From: an uncultured Lachnospiraceae bacterium
GTDB taxonomy: Bacteria > Bacillota > Clostridia > Lachnospirales > Lachnospiraceae
Direction: 5' to 3'
DNA length: 55,622 bases
Assembly (NCBI GenBank): GCA_934320895.1
Contig: CAKRFY010000017.1
Coordinates: forward strand, 1 to 55,622
A program made the translations under genes and the position numbers. The notes under the pieces were generated by a model that worked only from the letters and a program-made list of their open reading frames with translations, did not search any database and was not told the DNA's origin. Below, piece by piece: positions 53,925 to 55,622 of this stretch (its first letter is position 1; every line of letters starts with the position of its first letter).

Positions 53925-55250
53925 GTGGACATGGATAAAGTTCAACAGGAAAGTGGGATTAGTGGAGACGATGAGAAGCAATGTCTTTCATATTTCAAAA
54001 GTAGTCGTGTTTGGGAGAAAATACTCAAAGGTTTTTGGAAAAAATATGAATCTTATGGAGTTTTTTCTGGTTCTATAAAATTAACACAATTGACTATAGA
54101 TGAGTTGGAAGAATTAGAAGGATTTTTTGGTACAAGTTTTCATGGAAAGAAAAGTGTTACTATATCTTCAAAACGTTTTGGACGTGGACTTAAAGAAAGC
54201 CGGTTTGCATTTATGGAGCCTGAACGATTATTAGAACTGTACTTTCATAAAAAGCCAATGAGTAAAAAAGAGAGAGAAGAGGGTAGACATCGGCAGAAAG
54301 AGGCAATATTACAGAAAATCAGGTCTGAATATAAAGATACACCTGCCGATACCCTGTTTGATGAAATAAACGGAGCAGTAAAATATGATGATGTGGCAGG
54401 AATAGAGAAATGGCAGAATACATTGCGCATGGGAGCAGAGATTATAAATAATATGCCATATAGAAATGGAAAGATGATATATCTGGCGGTATTTGCGACG
54501 CAGATTATAGGAAATCCGCATGCGTTTGATAATGGCTCATCAGGAGGAAATCTGCTTAGACAGATGGTGGAGCTAGATTTAAAATACCGGGGTATTCAAG
54601 TGAAACAATCGGCAGTTTTTTCAGCATTCAGGCGTCAGAAAAGCTATTTATCTACAGGGATCATGATAGATGATGTATCTAATTATGCAATACTTTATGG
54701 AATACGTGCTATAAAAAAAGATGGCTGTTACCATGCAGGGATTGACGGGTTTATGCATGAGCAGGATATTGTACAGGTACCGCTTGCAGTTATTGCAGGG
54801 TGGCAGCAGATTGATTGTCCTGATAAAAGATTATATATTGTAGAAAATCCGTCGGTATTTTCAATTTTGTGTGAACAGAATAGAAAATTGAACAATGAAT
54901 CTGGCAGATATCAGACTGCATTTATGTGTATGAATGGTCAGCCAAGATTAGCTGGTCTTATAGTGCTGGAGCTTTGTGCAAAATCAGATGTGAGTATCTA
55001 TTATGCAGGGGACTTTGATCCTGAGGGATTATTGATCGCACAGAAGTTATCAACTTTTTTTGAGGGAGATTTTAATTACTGGCATATGAGCAAAGAGGAA
55101 TATCTGGTATGCAGATCAGAGGAAACAATTAGTGAACGAAGGCTGAAAATGTTAGAAAAGATTACAGATGAAAGATTGCGGCCTTTAGTTGAGGAGATGA
55201 GAAAATATAGAGTTGCAGGATATCAGGAAGGGTATTTGATAGAAAAATAG
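53925..55250 (+). CDS. jetD: Wadjet protein JetD (Toprim-type nuclease, TIGR02679/DUF2399 type)
   Basis: A 441-residue protein of the JetD type. The C-terminal Toprim-like domain has the acidic motif GDFDPEGLLIAQ (about residues 362-375), and an earlier conserved glutamate lies in LIVLELCAK. In characterised Wadjet systems JetD is the topoisomerase-VI-like nuclease that cuts plasmid DNA once JetABC has stalled. The N-terminal half includes RFGRGLKESRFAFMEPERLLELYF. The start is uncertain: GTG 53925 is 11 bases from GGAGGT; ATG 53931 has a closer AAAGGTGG. The TAG stop lies in a foldback repeat. Confidence 0.92.
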   Translation: MDMDKVQQESGISGDDEKQCLSYFKSSRVWEKILKGFWKKYESYGVFSGSIKLTQLTIDELEELEGFFGTSFHGKKSVTISSKRFGRGLKESRFAFMEPERLLELYFHKKPMSKKEREEGRHRQKEAILQKIRSEYKDTPADTLFDEINGAVKYDDVAGIEKWQNTLRMGAEIINNMPYRNGKMIYLAVFATQIIGNPHAFDNGSSGGNLLRQMVELDLKYRGIQVKQSAVFSAFRRQKSYLSTGIMIDDVSNYAILYGIRAIKKDGCYHAGIDGFMHEQDIVQVPLAVIAGWQQIDCPDKRLYIVENPSVFSILCEQNRKLNNESGRYQTAFMCMNGQPRLAGLIVLELCAKSDVSIYYAGDFDPEGLLIAQKLSTFFEGDFNYWHMSKEEYLVCRSEETISERRLKMLEKITDERLRPLVEEMRKYRVAGYQEGYLIEK

Positions 55251-55297
55251 TGTTATGTGCAAGTAGCAGAGCGGATTGCGAATATCTGTTTGATTGT
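55248..55297. repeat. Dispersed foldback repeat, copy E (reverse orientation)
   Basis: On the minus strand the core GATATTCGCAATCCGCTCTG is followed by CTACTTGC and ACATAACACTA. The last part corresponds to the left-end sequence of the copy A module. The repeat begins at the stop codon of jetD, so it marks the right boundary of the Wadjet operon. Confidence 0.75.
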
Positions 55298-55531
55298 AGC
55301 AAAAGAGTTTATGCAATCGATGTTGAATACGATAGGACGAGAGAAAAATTCTTTGTAAGAATTATGCCATTTGGACATGATAAGTTGACTTATGTTGTTC
55401 AGATTTTGAGTAGTATTGATGGTTTGATAAGTATATCAGACAGAAGAACAAAGAAAATTGATTTAGACCAGTTTGTTATGCCTACAACAGAACGTGGCAG
55501 AAATATGTCTTTGAAGCGATTCGGCTTCTGA
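55250..55531 (+). CDS. Short hypothetical protein, possibly a 5'-truncated gene
   Basis: This 93-codon frame starts at GTG 55250, overlapping the jetD stop. The first 16 codons are encoded by the foldback repeat and are probably not native protein. The rest (SKRVYAIDVEYDRTREKFFV, then a segment ending in VMPTTERGRNMSLKRFGF) looks like a real but unrecognised C-terminal domain with a beta-alpha-beta pattern. A fusion by repeat insertion into an older gene is likely. No ribosome binding site or better start is visible. Confidence 0.35.
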   Translation: MLCASSRADCEYLFDCSKRVYAIDVEYDRTREKFFVRIMPFGHDKLTYVVQILSSIDGLISISDRRTKKIDLDQFVMPTTERGRNMSLKRFGF

Positions 55532-55622
55532 ATCTCAATGTAAATCAACTCCTAGTATAATAATGATGTAGTCAATAAGACTACTTGATCAACAAGTTTC
55601 TTTACCGGATAACAGAAGAAGG

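Noticed and set aside
53896..54078. Short open frame starting with two ATGs before jetD
   Set aside because: It overlaps jetD in another frame, its product is unrecognisable, and the jetD frame carries the conserved protein.
55560..55600. GTAGTC/GACTAC hairpin near the right edge
   Set aside because: It has no T-run and the window ends soon after, so no function can be supported.

Overview
This window looks like a chromosomal segment of a low-GC, spore-forming member of the Clostridia, most likely a Lachnospiraceae species. The evidence is AT-rich DNA, strong GGAGG-type ribosome binding sites, a complete spoIIIAA-AH operon, spoIVB next to spo0A, the cluster xseA-xseB-ispA-dxs-tlyA-nadK-argR-recN, CheV-type proteins and a BIG2-repeat secreted protein. 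I cannot fix genus or species from sequence alone.

Layout. 1-8.8 kb holds mixed housekeeping genes: shikimate kinase, an aldose-epimerase pseudogene, a CheV, an intracellular subtilisin, EF-P, an uncharacterised protein, a HAD phosphatase, an RpiR-type regulator, galE and aroE. 8.98-14.1 kb is the spoIIIA operon, which encodes the mother-cell side of the feeding-tube channel. 14.1-21.6 kb carries asp23-nusB and then xseA, xseB, ispA, dxs, tlyA, nadK and argR, tightly packed. 21.7-27.3 kb holds yebC and a 4.6-kb BIG2-repeat gene lying between argR and recN. 27.4-31.5 kb is recN (with an SOS-like box in its promoter), spoIVB and spo0A. 31.6-34.2 kb is glgA, an RsuA-type pseudouridine synthase and tRNA-Thr(CGT). 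34.2-36.5 kb is a repeat-rich, decayed stretch with a serine-recombinase remnant. 36.5-47 kb has gdhA, a candidate C-rich small RNA, a HAD phosphatase, a membrane-anchored trigger-factor/FKBP-like protein, a two-component system, a lipoprotein, a second CheV and an acidic membrane protein with 42-bp tandem repeats.

47.1-55.25 kb is a complete four-gene Wadjet (JetABCD) anti-plasmid system. Its proteins look like the TIGR02677/02678/02680/02679 set, i.e. type II. JetA (kleisin-like), JetB (KITE-like) and JetC (SMC-like ATPase) should form a DNA-loop-extruding condensin, and JetD (Toprim-type nuclease) should cut circular plasmid DNA. The operon starts just after a terminator, uses CGT/CGC arginine codons more than its neighbours, and ends inside a copy of a dispersed repeat, so acquisition by transfer is plausible.

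The least described signal is a family of dispersed, modular foldback repeats. At least five copies share a core built around the inverted repeat GCGGAT...ATCCGC (near 745, 33108, 34746, 36406 and 55248). One copy carries a 112-bp module bounded by the 9-bp inverted repeats TAACACTAT/ATAGTGTTA. A second hairpin repeat type accompanies them. These elements sit next to a pseudogene, a recombinase remnant and the stop codon of jetD.
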